In this document: piece by piece, positions 1 to 7,435 of the stretch
How the letters are laid out: every line of letters starts with the position of its first letter
How positions within the stretch are numbered: the first letter of the stretch is position 1
Assembly (NCBI GenBank): GCA_023443455.1
Contig: JAEZUE010000072.1
Span: forward strand, 1-22,675
DNA from: Verrucomicrobiota bacterium
Lineage (GTDB): Bacteria > Verrucomicrobiota > Verrucomicrobiia > Opitutales > Opitutaceae
Direction of reading: 5' to 3'
DNA length: 22,675 nt
The notes under the pieces: generated by a model
The model's database searches: none
The model's input: only the letters and a program-made list of their open reading frames with translations
What the model was told of the DNA's origin: nothing
Translations under genes and position numbers: made by a program

Positions 1-6
1 CCCGCG

Positions 7-33
7 CCCCCCCCCCCCCCCCCCCCCCCCCCC
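7..33. repeat. Homopolymer run of 27 C at the window edge
   Basis: Twenty-seven consecutive C, preceded by a short C/G stretch and followed at once by GCGGCCGC (34-41). No coding frame uses it; it lies downstream of the aldo/keto reductase stop. A run this long at the very end of a sequence is typical of a poly-G read artefact (reverse-complemented) or an assembly end. A real slippery tract is possible but less likely. Confidence 0.85.
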
Positions 34-120
34 GCGGCCGCCACTTCTGCGCGAAAAGGGGCTCGCCACCCGCATCGCTTCCGGCGATCGCCAATCGGCA
101 ATCCGAAATGGAAAATCTCG

Positions 121-1098
121 TTACTGCTTTCCCGAATACCAGATCGCGCGGCGCCAGTTGTGGGTGCGGAGCTTCTCGACCAGCTCGGGCGCCATCGAGG
201 GCAGCGAGGCGGCAGCGATGTTGAAGTTCACCTGGTCGGTGTCGCGCATGCCGGGAATAACCGTGCTCACCGCCGGGTGCGCGAGGATGAATTTCAACGC
301 CCCCTGCGGCAATGTGAGCCCGCTGCCCTCGAGCGATTGCCGCACGGCATCGACCCGCCGCACGGTGCGCGCGAGGCGGTCGCCGGAGAAATAGTGCCGG
401 CGAAAATCGCCGTCGGCGAAGGTGCTCTTTTCGGTGAACTTCCCGGTGAGCGCGCCCTCGTCGAAGGGCACGCGCACGATCACGGCCACCCGGTGCTCGC
501 GCGCGGTGTCGAGCAGCTCCGCGGCGGGCTCCTGCTCGAAGAGGTTGTAGATCACCTGCACGACGTCGACCCAGCCGCCGCGGATCAGGTCGATCACGCT
601 GTTCTGGTCGTGCTCGGGCGTGGAGATGCCGATGAAACGCAGCTTCCCCTCCTCGCGCAGCTTGCGCAGCACCAGCAGCGGCGTCGGGTTGCGGTTCCAG
701 GCCCGCGTCCAGGTATGCAGTTGCAACAGGTCGATGCGGTCGGTGCCGAGGTTGGCCAGGCGCTCCTCGACGTTTTTCCGCAAATACGCCTCGCCGTAGC
801 GTTCGTCGGCCTTGCAGTACGGCGACGGCGGCCACACGCCGGGGGCGGGCGGAGTCTTCGTGGCGACGAACACGTTTTCGCGCCGCTCCTTGAGCACGCC
901 CGCGATGACACGCTCGCTGCGGCCGTTGCCGTAGCCAGCGGCGGTATCGATCAGGTTCACGCCCAGATCGATCGCGCGATTCAACGCCTTCACCGAAACC
1001 TCGTCGGACTGGGGCCCCCAGCCGCCGCCCAGCGCCCAGGCGCCGTAGCTGATCTCGGAGACGTCGAAGCCGGTTCTGCCAAAAGGTCGGTAGTTCAT
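121..1098 (-). CDS. Aldo/keto reductase
   Basis: A 325-residue NAD(P)H-dependent oxidoreductase of the aldo/keto reductase superfamily, a single TIM-barrel domain acting in the cytosol. The family tetrad can be read directly: Asp51 and Tyr56 in NLIDTAAGYGNGRSE, Lys81 in FVATKT, and His128 in DLLQLHTW. The N-terminus (MNYRPFGRTG, then SEISYGAWALGGG) is the usual start for AKR families acting on small aldehydes, ketones or sugars, so the ATG at 1098 is well supported and the length is normal. The C-terminal stretch ALKFILAHPAVSTVIPGMR is the usual segment around the cofactor phosphate site. The substrate cannot be read from the sequence. It follows the carboxypeptidase gene on the same strand after 87 bases, so co-transcription is possible but no shared function is evident. 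The 120 bases downstream hold only the C run and no terminator that I can see. Confidence 0.95.
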   Translation of the reverse strand: MNYRPFGRTGFDVSEISYGAWALGGGWGPQSDEVSVKALNRAIDLGVNLIDTAAGYGNGRSERVIAGVLKERRENVFVATKTPPAPGVWPPSPYCKADERYGEAYLRKNVEERLANLGTDRIDLLQLHTWTRAWNRNPTPLLVLRKLREEGKLRFIGISTPEHDQNSVIDLIRGGWVDVVQVIYNLFEQEPAAELLDTAREHRVAVIVRVPFDEGALTGKFTEKSTFADGDFRRHYFSGDRLARTVRRVDAVRQSLEGSGLTLPQGALKFILAHPAVSTVIPGMRDTDQVNFNIAAASLPSMAPELVEKLRTHNWRRAIWYSGKQ

Positions 1099-1185
1099 TC
1101 AGTCGAAAAATCGGAAGGTGTGGGGCGAAAACGAGTGAGACGCGGCGGCGGGCGATCCGTTCAACCCGGGAACGACCGAAGAAAT

Positions 1186-2673
1186 CTATTCATACAGCGG
1201 CAGGTACCGTTCGCCGAGGTAGCGCACGAGGTGCCGCGGCGAAATGCCTTCGCCGGTGACGGCGCGAACCAGCTCCTCGGTTTCGAGCCGGCGGCCACGT
1301 GCATGGATCTGCTCGCGCAACCAAGCGAGCAACCGGTCGAACTTTCCGGCGGCGAAATCGTCGTCGAGCCCGGGGAGCGCGGCCTGCGCGGTGTACCAGA
1401 GCTGGGCGGCGATCATGTTACCGAGGCAATAGCTCGGGAAGTAGCCGAACGCCCCACCCGACCAATGGATATCTTGGAGGCAGCCCTCGCCGTCGTGCGC
1501 CGGGGTGAGACCGAGCAGCTCCTGCGAGAGCGCGTTCCACGCGGCGGGCAGGTCGGCCACCGCGAGCTCGCCGCGGAAGAGGCGGCGCTCGATCTCGAAG
1601 CGCAGGACAATGTGCAGGTTGTAGGTGACCTCGTCGGAGTCGACGCGGATGAGCGTCTGCGCGACCTCGTTGATCGCGAGATAGAGCTCCTCGGAGGTGA
1701 CGCCGTCGAGGCGCGGGGCGAAGGCGGCGCGGAACTTCGGTTCCCAATGGCGCCAGAACGCGGCGCTGCGGGCGACCTGGTTTTCCCACATCCGGCTCTG
1801 CGACTCGTGGATGCCCATGCCCACCGCCTCGCCCAGCGGCGTGCCGATCCACTCGCGCGGCAGGCCCTGTTCGTAGAGCCCGTGGCCGGTTTCGTGGATC
1901 GCGCTGAAGAGCGAATCGAGCGGGTTGTCGGCATCGAAGCGCGTCGTCATGCGAATGTCGTGACCGTCGCCCGAGCAGAACGGATGCAGCGACACGTCGA
2001 TCCGGCCGCGGCTGTAGTCGAAGCCGATCGCGGTCGTGACCTCGCGCAGAAACTCGCGCTGCGTTTCGACCGGGAAGCCCTGCAACAGGCCGCGTTTCGC
2101 CTTCACGGGCGAATCGACGATGCGGCGCGCCAGCGGCACGAGGTCGCGTTTGAGCTCGGCAAACAGCGCCTCGATGCGCGCCGCGGTCATGCCGGGATCG
2201 TGTTTGTCGATCGCGTGGTCGTAGGCGTCGGCGAGGCCGAGCAGCTCCACCTCGCGCTTGGCATGGTCGAGCTGCCGTTGGAGGAAAGGCGCGAACTTGG
2301 AGAAATCGCGTGCCGCGCGCGCCGCGGCCCAGGCGTGGTAGGCCTCGCTGTCGAGCCGGGCCTTCTCGCGCACGAACTCCGGCGGCAGTTTGGTGAGACG
2401 GTCGTAGTCCTTGCGCGCATGTTTGCGCAGCACCCGCTCCTCCGCGGCTGCCGAGTCGCCGAGCCCCTCCAGTGCCGCGAGCGACTCACCGATCCGCGGA
2501 TTGGTCGCCTCATGGTGGTGCAGCTCGGCCAGCAGCGTCGCTTGTTCCGCGCGCCGCTCCGCCGACTCCGGTGGCAGGTGGACCTGCTCGTCCCAGCCCA
2601 GCAGGGCGAGCACGGAGGCGACGACATTGGCGCGTTTCAGATCGGCGACGAGCGTTTCGGCAGCAGGCGACAT
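1186..2673 (-). CDS. M32 family metallocarboxypeptidase (thermostable carboxypeptidase Taq type)
   Basis: A 495-residue zinc carboxypeptidase that removes C-terminal amino acids from peptides in the cytosol. The family signature is complete. HPFCSG is followed by the zinc motif HETGH (residues 260-264), then HESQSRMWEN (289 onward, the third zinc ligand region), IRVDSDEVTYNLHIVLRFEIE, and GYFPSYCLGNMIAAQ near the C-terminus. Length matches the family at about 500 residues. The frame stays open upstream to 2709, but the ATG at 2673 (MSPAAETLVADLKR) fits the usual N-terminus, and the 12 extra residues look non-coding. No clear Shine-Dalgarno sequence is seen. There is no signal peptide. It lies upstream of the aldo/keto reductase on the same strand; the 357 bases before it are gene-free and contain a 38-bp palindrome about 280 bases from the start codon. 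Metal dependence is inferred from the family. Confidence 0.95.
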   Translation of the reverse strand: MSPAAETLVADLKRANVVASVLALLGWDEQVHLPPESAERRAEQATLLAELHHHEATNPRIGESLAALEGLGDSAAAEERVLRKHARKDYDRLTKLPPEFVREKARLDSEAYHAWAAARAARDFSKFAPFLQRQLDHAKREVELLGLADAYDHAIDKHDPGMTAARIEALFAELKRDLVPLARRIVDSPVKAKRGLLQGFPVETQREFLREVTTAIGFDYSRGRIDVSLHPFCSGDGHDIRMTTRFDADNPLDSLFSAIHETGHGLYEQGLPREWIGTPLGEAVGMGIHESQSRMWENQVARSAAFWRHWEPKFRAAFAPRLDGVTSEELYLAINEVAQTLIRVDSDEVTYNLHIVLRFEIERRLFRGELAVADLPAAWNALSQELLGLTPAHDGEGCLQDIHWSGGAFGYFPSYCLGNMIAAQLWYTAQAALPGLDDDFAAGKFDRLLAWLREQIHARGRRLETEELVRAVTGEGISPRHLVRYLGERYLPLYE

Positions 2674-3030
2674 GGCCCGCCAGCTTGGTGGAAACCCGCC
2701 CCGGCACAAGCGACCGATGCGGCGGACTCATTTCCGTGCACACCGGGGCTGACCTCGTGTCCGGACCGCCATTGCAGGCCCCCGTGGCTCGGCCCTCCTA
2801 CGCCCGGCAAACCCAACGCAACCGGATGCACCAGCCAGCCCCAGCCCCACATCGAAGCTCGCGGGAAGCCTCCATCCTCCGTCATCCGACCACCGCCTTT
2901 CGCCATCCCGCAAACGCCCACAGCCCCCGTTCCAGAGCGCCCGGGCCCTCCCCGGACAAATAAGTGAACGGCCGTTCACTTATTTGTCCGCACCGATTGC
3001 GCTGCTCCTTGGGAGCCAAGGAAAGCCCGC
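2674..3030. other. Gene-free interval between trmO and the M32 carboxypeptidase
   Basis: No open frame here has recognisable protein content; the short frames on both strands are rich in Arg, Pro and Gly, as expected of non-coding GC-rich DNA. Two structures stand out: a perfect 38-bp palindrome (2953-2990), and a small hairpin (7-bp arms 3006-3012 and 3016-3022, 3-base loop) directly after the trmO stop on the minus strand. Neither has a T-run, so neither is a classic intrinsic terminator. The promoter of the carboxypeptidase gene probably lies in the left half, but no convincing -35/-10 pair is visible. Confidence 0.6.
2953..2990. promoter_or_regulatory. Perfect 38-bp palindrome, possible TetR-type operator
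   Basis: Both 19-base arms match without mismatch and there is no spacer; the centre lies between 2971 and 2972. The core AGTGAACGGCCGTTCACT has the TGAACG...CGTTCA look common among TetR-family operators (general knowledge, inference here). The core is AT-richer than its surroundings. It could also act as an RNA hairpin after trmO, although it lacks a T-run. No TetR gene is in the window. Confidence 0.55.
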
Positions 3031-3816
3031 CTACTCCAGAGCCAGAATCTCCGCTTGCTCGCCCTCGATGCGGAACTTCACGTCGCAGCCGAGCAACCGC
3101 ATCGCCCAATCAGCGGTACTGCCGCGCAAATGCGCGGGCCGCGGATCCAACCCCACCAGCGATTCGACCAAGCCACGCACCTCGTCCGCAGCATAGTCCG
3201 GCATGCCCGGCGGGATGCGCGCCGCGGCGTCCGCGACCTGCGAAGTGGCCAAAGCGCTCCACGCCACAGTTGCCGCCGGCTCCCCCGCGCTCCCGATCCA
3301 GCCATCGCGCGATTCCACTCGCGGGCGATCCGACTCGGGGTGGTAGGGGCGCAGATCCACCACCGGCGTGCCATCGAGCAGGTCGACACCGCGAAAACGG
3401 ATCGCCGGTTCGTCGAAGTCGACGGCGTCGATTTCGAGCAACGAGAGCCCGAGGAAATTCGGCCGGTGCGGCGAACGCGTCGCCCACACGCCCATCTTCT
3501 TGTTTCCACCCAGGCGCGGCGGACGCACCAAGCCACGCCACCCCTCCGCCACCGCCTCGTGGAAAACGAAGCTCACCCAGAGATGGGAGAACCCGTCGAG
3601 TCCGCGCATCGCATCGCGCCACACTGCCGCCGGTTGCGTGTCCGCGAACCGCAGTACACCCCGCGCCAACGGCGCAAGACCGCTCTGCCGCGGAATCCCG
3701 AATTTCTCCGGGAAACACGTCCGCATGGTGCCGATGGGTTCGAGGTTCACGGCGGCAGACCTTGGGCGGAACACCCCGCAGCGACAAGCCGGGTCCACCA
3801 TCCAGTTATTTGCCAC
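3031..3816 (-). CDS. trmO: tRNA (adenine(37)-N6)-methyltransferase, TrmO/TsaA/YaeB family
   Basis: SAM-dependent enzyme that in characterised bacteria methylates N6 of the t6A37 base in threonine tRNAs (forming m6t6A). Conserved blocks are easy to read: LEPIGTMRTCFPEKFGIPRQ at the start of the domain, RGLDGFSHLWVSFVFH, KMGVWATRSPHRPNFLGLS, and VDLLDGTPVVDLRPYHPESD. The C-terminal part (YAADEVRGLVESLVGLDPRP and on) matches the extra domain of full-length TrmO proteins. The start is uncertain. The open frame begins with a GTG at 3816 that overlaps the upstream stop, an ATG lies at 3801, and a GTG at 3750 would put the conserved block right at the N-terminus, with AAGG about 9 bases upstream. 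It is the last gene of the dsbD-repeat protein-trmO cluster and probably depends on translation of the gene before it. Confidence 0.93.
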   Translation of the reverse strand: MANNWMVDPACRCGVFRPRSAAVNLEPIGTMRTCFPEKFGIPRQSGLAPLARGVLRFADTQPAAVWRDAMRGLDGFSHLWVSFVFHEAVAEGWRGLVRPPRLGGNKKMGVWATRSPHRPNFLGLSLLEIDAVDFDEPAIRFRGVDLLDGTPVVDLRPYHPESDRPRVESRDGWIGSAGEPAATVAWSALATSQVADAAARIPPGMPDYAADEVRGLVESLVGLDPRPAHLRGSTADWAMRLLGCDVKFRIEGEQAEILALE

Positions 3817-5083
3817 CGACCGCGGACTCGTTTTCCAGGATCGCCTTCAGTTCATCCGGCAACGTCGACGCACGGATCCATCCGAGCGCGGCCGTCCGGT
3901 CCACGCGAAGCCATCGCTCAACCAAGGCCGACTGCTGGCGAAGCCGCATCTTGGGATCGGCAACACATTCCGACTGGATCAATGCCTTCCGCAAATCCGC
4001 CGAGGTTGGCTGCGTGTTTTGAATGACCACTTCGGCGACCAACTCCGGAGCGAGAGCCTGTTCCTCCGCCCAGACCAGCGCAGCCGTCGGGTCCTTGGCG
4101 TACCACGCACTTAGGGCGGTCGGGAGCAACGATGCTGCGGTCGTGGGATTCTGAATCCGCACCGCCAGACGAGCTGGCGCGGACGGATCGCCGCCGTTTT
4201 CCACACTGCCCGCCAACAGCGAGTATCCGATCCGGCAACGGATCACATCGAGAGCGGACCCGCCCGGTTGTGCTGCGACCCACTCCAGCACGCGCTGAGG
4301 CTCCGATTTGAACAGCGTAAGAATCGCACCGATCAACTCCGGATCAGTGGCCTCGCCCCGGCCAGATTCCGCCGCAATCGTCCGCAGCGCATCCCAACCT
4401 TGCGCCTGGGCCAACATCGCACCGCGCATCTCGTTGAAAACCTCCCGAGCACTCGCGAGCGGAACCAGATCGATCACCGGCGCGCTCCCCTCTGGATCCC
4501 CGATGATGTGGCTCGTCATCAGCGGAACCAGCGGCCCATAGACGGACTCGTCCGCCGGCAGATCGGCGAGAAAACGAAGCGCCGCTTCGATGCCCTCCGA
4601 TTCCGCCAGCACGGCGAGCGTCGGCTCCAGACACCAATCCCGACCGGCGACATCGTCGCGCGCACGGATGAAGGCAAAACCCAATGCCGCCGCACGATCA
4701 CAACGCAGCCACGCCGACATCGCGCGCTGAAGGAGATTCCGCGCGACCGGCGCGTCCTGTCGTGACTCGAGGTACGCGATCGCCTCCAACGGGTGCTCGG
4801 TCGCCAATTGCCCGATCAACTCGTTGAGTTGGCGATTCCGCTCTCCGGAAGGCGCCGCCGCCAACAATTCCGCGATTCGTTTCCGGAAATCGTGATCCAG
4901 AGCCTGCGCTGCGGGAACCGGGCAAGAACCGCTCGCCGCCTCTCGGGTCACGCGCCCCACCTCAGGCACAGAATTGCCGGGCGCACGCTCCGCCTCTGGC
5001 CAACACCACCACGCCGCCGCTCCGATCACGCCGATCGCAGCGGAGACAATTGTGAAACGACGAAAAGAGGCATTGGGGGACAT
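3806..5083 (-). CDS. Membrane-anchored hypothetical protein with D-x-x-AAL-x-W repeats
   Basis: About 425 residues. From the ATG at 5083 (MSPNASFRRF) there is a short basic cytoplasmic stretch, then one hydrophobic segment (about residues 7-28, ending AAWWCW), then a long soluble domain presumably in the periplasm. The soluble part is largely alpha-helical and carries a degenerate repeat: AWLRCDRAAALGF near residue 124, AWYAKDPTAALVW near 326, and RWLRVDRTAALGW near 390, with weaker copies such as SEPQRVLEWVAAQPGG. My recollection is that proteins of this style are frequent in Verrucomicrobiota and have no known function. I do not recognise a catalytic motif. An alternative GTG start at 5125 would put the start just 2 bases after the dsbD stop. 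The stop at 3806 overlaps or abuts the trmO start, so the three genes look like one operon. Confidence 0.8.
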   Translation of the reverse strand: MSPNASFRRFTIVSAAIGVIGAAAWWCWPEAERAPGNSVPEVGRVTREAASGSCPVPAAQALDHDFRKRIAELLAAAPSGERNRQLNELIGQLATEHPLEAIAYLESRQDAPVARNLLQRAMSAWLRCDRAAALGFAFIRARDDVAGRDWCLEPTLAVLAESEGIEAALRFLADLPADESVYGPLVPLMTSHIIGDPEGSAPVIDLVPLASAREVFNEMRGAMLAQAQGWDALRTIAAESGRGEATDPELIGAILTLFKSEPQRVLEWVAAQPGGSALDVIRCRIGYSLLAGSVENGGDPSAPARLAVRIQNPTTAASLLPTALSAWYAKDPTAALVWAEEQALAPELVAEVVIQNTQPTSADLRKALIQSECVADPKMRLRQQSALVERWLRVDRTAALGWIRASTLPDELKAILENESAVGGK

Positions 5084-5126
5084 GGAAGCTCGGACAGCGC
5101 CCGCGCATCCGAGATCCAATTTCACG

Positions 5127-7289
5127 TCATTTCAAGGAATCCCGTTCGCCCCGCACCGCCTCCAGCACGATGCCCGGCGTGAGCACTTCGGGCAGCAGGA
5201 TCGGATCGGCGCGGCCGGGCAGATAGACGAGGTTCACCGGCACCGCCGCGCGGCCGAGGCGTTGGAGCTCGGCGGTGATCTTCGGGTCCTGGCGCGTCCA
5301 GTCGGCCCGCAGCGCGGCGACCTGGCGGTCGCGGAACTCGCGCAGCACCTCGGCGGAGCCGAACACCACACCCTTGTTCACCTGGCAGGTCACACACCAG
5401 CGGGCCGTGAAGTCCACATAGACGATACGACCCTCGGCGCGCAGCCGCTCCACCGCCCCGGTCGACCACGGTTGCCAGTCGGGTTGCGGCAGCACCGCGG
5501 CCGTGTCCCCCGGCACGGTCGTTTCCGACTTCGGCCAACCGAGCGTCACGCCCCCGGCCAACAGGCCCACCGCGACGAGCCGGGCGGTCCAGCGCGTGCG
5601 CGCGGGCCGATGCAGCACCGCCCAACGGCCCAGCACCCAGACCGCGGCCGCGATCAGCACGAGGCCGAGCAGCACAAAGAGAAACGCAAAGTGGTCGTCG
5701 CCGAGCAGACCGGCCAGGACCCAGAGCAGAAACGCCACCGTCGCGTAGAGCGGAAACGCCATGAACTGCTTGAAGGTCTCCATCCACGCCCCGGGCCGCG
5801 GCAGCACCTTGACCAAGGCGGGCGCAAACGAGAGCACGAGGTACGGCAGCGCGAGCCCGACGCCGATCGCCGTGAACGCCGCCAGCGCCGCCGCGGGCGG
5901 CAGCACCATCGCCGCGCCGAGCGCGGGCGCGAGGAAGGGCGCGGAGCACGGCGTCGCCACCACCGTGGCGAGCACGCCGGAGAAGAAGGAGCCCGCGTAA
6001 CCACTTTTCGCCTGCAGGCCCGCGCCGGCGCCGATGAGCGAGCCGCCGATCTCGAACACGCCGCTCAGGCTCAGGCCGAACACCAGCATCACGATCGCCA
6101 ACGCGAAATCGAAACCGGCGTTCTGTAGTTGAAAACCCCAGCCCTGCGCCGCGGCACCGTCCGCCGGCCGCAGTGCGATCAGTATGCCGGCCAGCACCCA
6201 GAACGACACGAGCACGCCGGCGGCAAACGTGAGGCCGTGCAACCGCACCTTCGCCCGCGATTCACCGGCCTGTTGCACGAAGCCGAGGATCTTGATGCCG
6301 AGCACCGGAAAGACGCAGGGCATGAGGTTCAGGATCAGCCCGCCGACGAAAGCGAGCGCGAGGATGCCGAAGAACCCGTGGGCCGCGCCATCGGGGCGAC
6401 CCGTTGCGGAGGACGCGGGCTGAAGCGCCGCGCCACTGGCCGGCACCGCGCCGTCGATGACCGGCGAGCGCACCACGACTGCCTGCGGTCCGCCCTGCCA
6501 CCAGCCGGCGGGCGCAACAAGCAAACCGGCCAATTCGTTCGGCCTCCCGGCCGCTGGCGCCTGCCGCACCTTCAGGTCGACGGCGCCGCCCGTGGGTGGC
6601 GCCACCGGCTGCAGGGCCTGTGTCTCGATCGCGCCGTCGTCGGAGAAGAAGGCCGCCTCGCCCGCGGCGAGCACGATTCCGTCCGCGGCCTGTACCCGGA
6701 TTGTGATGTCGCTGCCGTTGCGGTAGGCGCGCGCGGTCAGTTTCGTCGTTTCCTGCGGCAGCGCCTCGCGCACCGCCGCGATCCTGGCCGCCCACTTCGG
6801 ATCGGCCGCGGACTCCGCAGCCACGGGCAGCGCGAGCGACACCTTCGCGTCGCCCGGGATGCAGGCCTCCTTGCACATGAGCCACTCCGCCTCGGCCTGC
6901 AGCGTCACCGCTTCTCCGACCTTCGCATCCGCCGGCACCGCGATGTCGACCAGCAGCAGCAGCTCGCCGCCGTAGCCGTAGGTGAGCACACCGCCGGTGT
7001 CGGTGATGTCGGGAACCGGCCACTGGATCGGTCCGGCCGCGAAGCCTTCCGGCAGTTTCCAGGAGATCGTCGTCGGCAGGCCGGCCTCGCCGGGATTCTG
7101 CCAATAGGTATGCCAGTGTTCGTCGTGCACGAGGCGCAACGCGACGGTCGTGGTCTGCCCCGGCACGAGCGCGGACTGCTCCGCCACCAGGGAGGCGGTC
7201 ACGTGTTTCTCGCCGAACGAGAACGCCGCCACGCGACCAGGCACCAACAGGCCGAGGACGAAGAGGAAAAGGACAAATCGCAGTTTCAT
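5127..7289 (-). CDS. dsbD: Thiol:disulfide interchange protein DsbD/ScsB type
   Basis: A 720-residue inner-membrane protein that carries electrons from cytoplasmic thioredoxin to periplasmic acceptors. A signal peptide (MKLRFVLFLFVLGLLVPGRVAA) is followed by an N-terminal periplasmic domain with WLMCKEACIPG (Cys139, Cys143). That Cys-pair arrangement is more like the ScsB type than the E. coli DsbD alpha domain. The central membrane region has the paired transport cysteines in NLMPCVFPVLG (Cys325) and VATPCSAPFLAP (Cys448), with about eight hydrophobic segments between residues 310 and 600. The C-terminal thioredoxin-like domain has WCVTC (Cys632, Cys635). All six cysteines of the electron relay are therefore present. 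The frame is open further upstream to 7592, but the ATG at 7289 begins the signal peptide and the extra residues look non-coding. It is the first gene of a minus-strand cluster; its promoter must lie in the 146 bases shared with the divergent hydrolase gene. Confidence 0.95.
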   Translation of the reverse strand: MKLRFVLFLFVLGLLVPGRVAAFSFGEKHVTASLVAEQSALVPGQTTTVALRLVHDEHWHTYWQNPGEAGLPTTISWKLPEGFAAGPIQWPVPDITDTGGVLTYGYGGELLLLVDIAVPADAKVGEAVTLQAEAEWLMCKEACIPGDAKVSLALPVAAESAADPKWAARIAAVREALPQETTKLTARAYRNGSDITIRVQAADGIVLAAGEAAFFSDDGAIETQALQPVAPPTGGAVDLKVRQAPAAGRPNELAGLLVAPAGWWQGGPQAVVVRSPVIDGAVPASGAALQPASSATGRPDGAAHGFFGILALAFVGGLILNLMPCVFPVLGIKILGFVQQAGESRAKVRLHGLTFAAGVLVSFWVLAGILIALRPADGAAAQGWGFQLQNAGFDFALAIVMLVFGLSLSGVFEIGGSLIGAGAGLQAKSGYAGSFFSGVLATVVATPCSAPFLAPALGAAMVLPPAAALAAFTAIGVGLALPYLVLSFAPALVKVLPRPGAWMETFKQFMAFPLYATVAFLLWVLAGLLGDDHFAFLFVLLGLVLIAAAVWVLGRWAVLHRPARTRWTARLVAVGLLAGGVTLGWPKSETTVPGDTAAVLPQPDWQPWSTGAVERLRAEGRIVYVDFTARWCVTCQVNKGVVFGSAEVLREFRDRQVAALRADWTRQDPKITAELQRLGRAAVPVNLVYLPGRADPILLPEVLTPGIVLEAVRGERDSLK

Positions 7290-7435
7290 GGATGACGCAG
7301 AGTTCGGGCGGGGGGCGGTGGTAGGTGATAGCCGTACACCGCCCGCGGTCAAAACCCGCGCGCGATTTCGGGAGAGGAGCCGCAGTCGCTCTGCGGGCTC
7401 GCGCCGTACGGCAGGATCTCCAGCATCTCGGCCCG

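Noticed and set aside
2637..2921. A 94-codon minus-strand frame before the carboxypeptidase
   Set aside because: It overlaps the carboxypeptidase start, and its Gly-, Trp- and His-rich sequence shows no recognisable domain or ribosome-binding site.
160..2967. A 935-codon open frame on the plus strand opposite the aldo/keto reductase and the carboxypeptidase
   Set aside because: It is the antisense shadow of two clear genes in very GC-rich DNA, where stop codons are rare. Its composition (Arg, Gly, Val, His, Glu rich, no domain) and its passage across both genes and the spacer argue against coding.
7374..7400. Hairpin GAGCCGCAG-TCGCT-CTGCGGGCTC in the dsbD/SGNH promoter region, considered as a further member of the paired hairpin family
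   Set aside because: The loop is five bases, the stem has a bulge and there is no partner hairpin nearby, so it does not share the 9+2+9 geometry.
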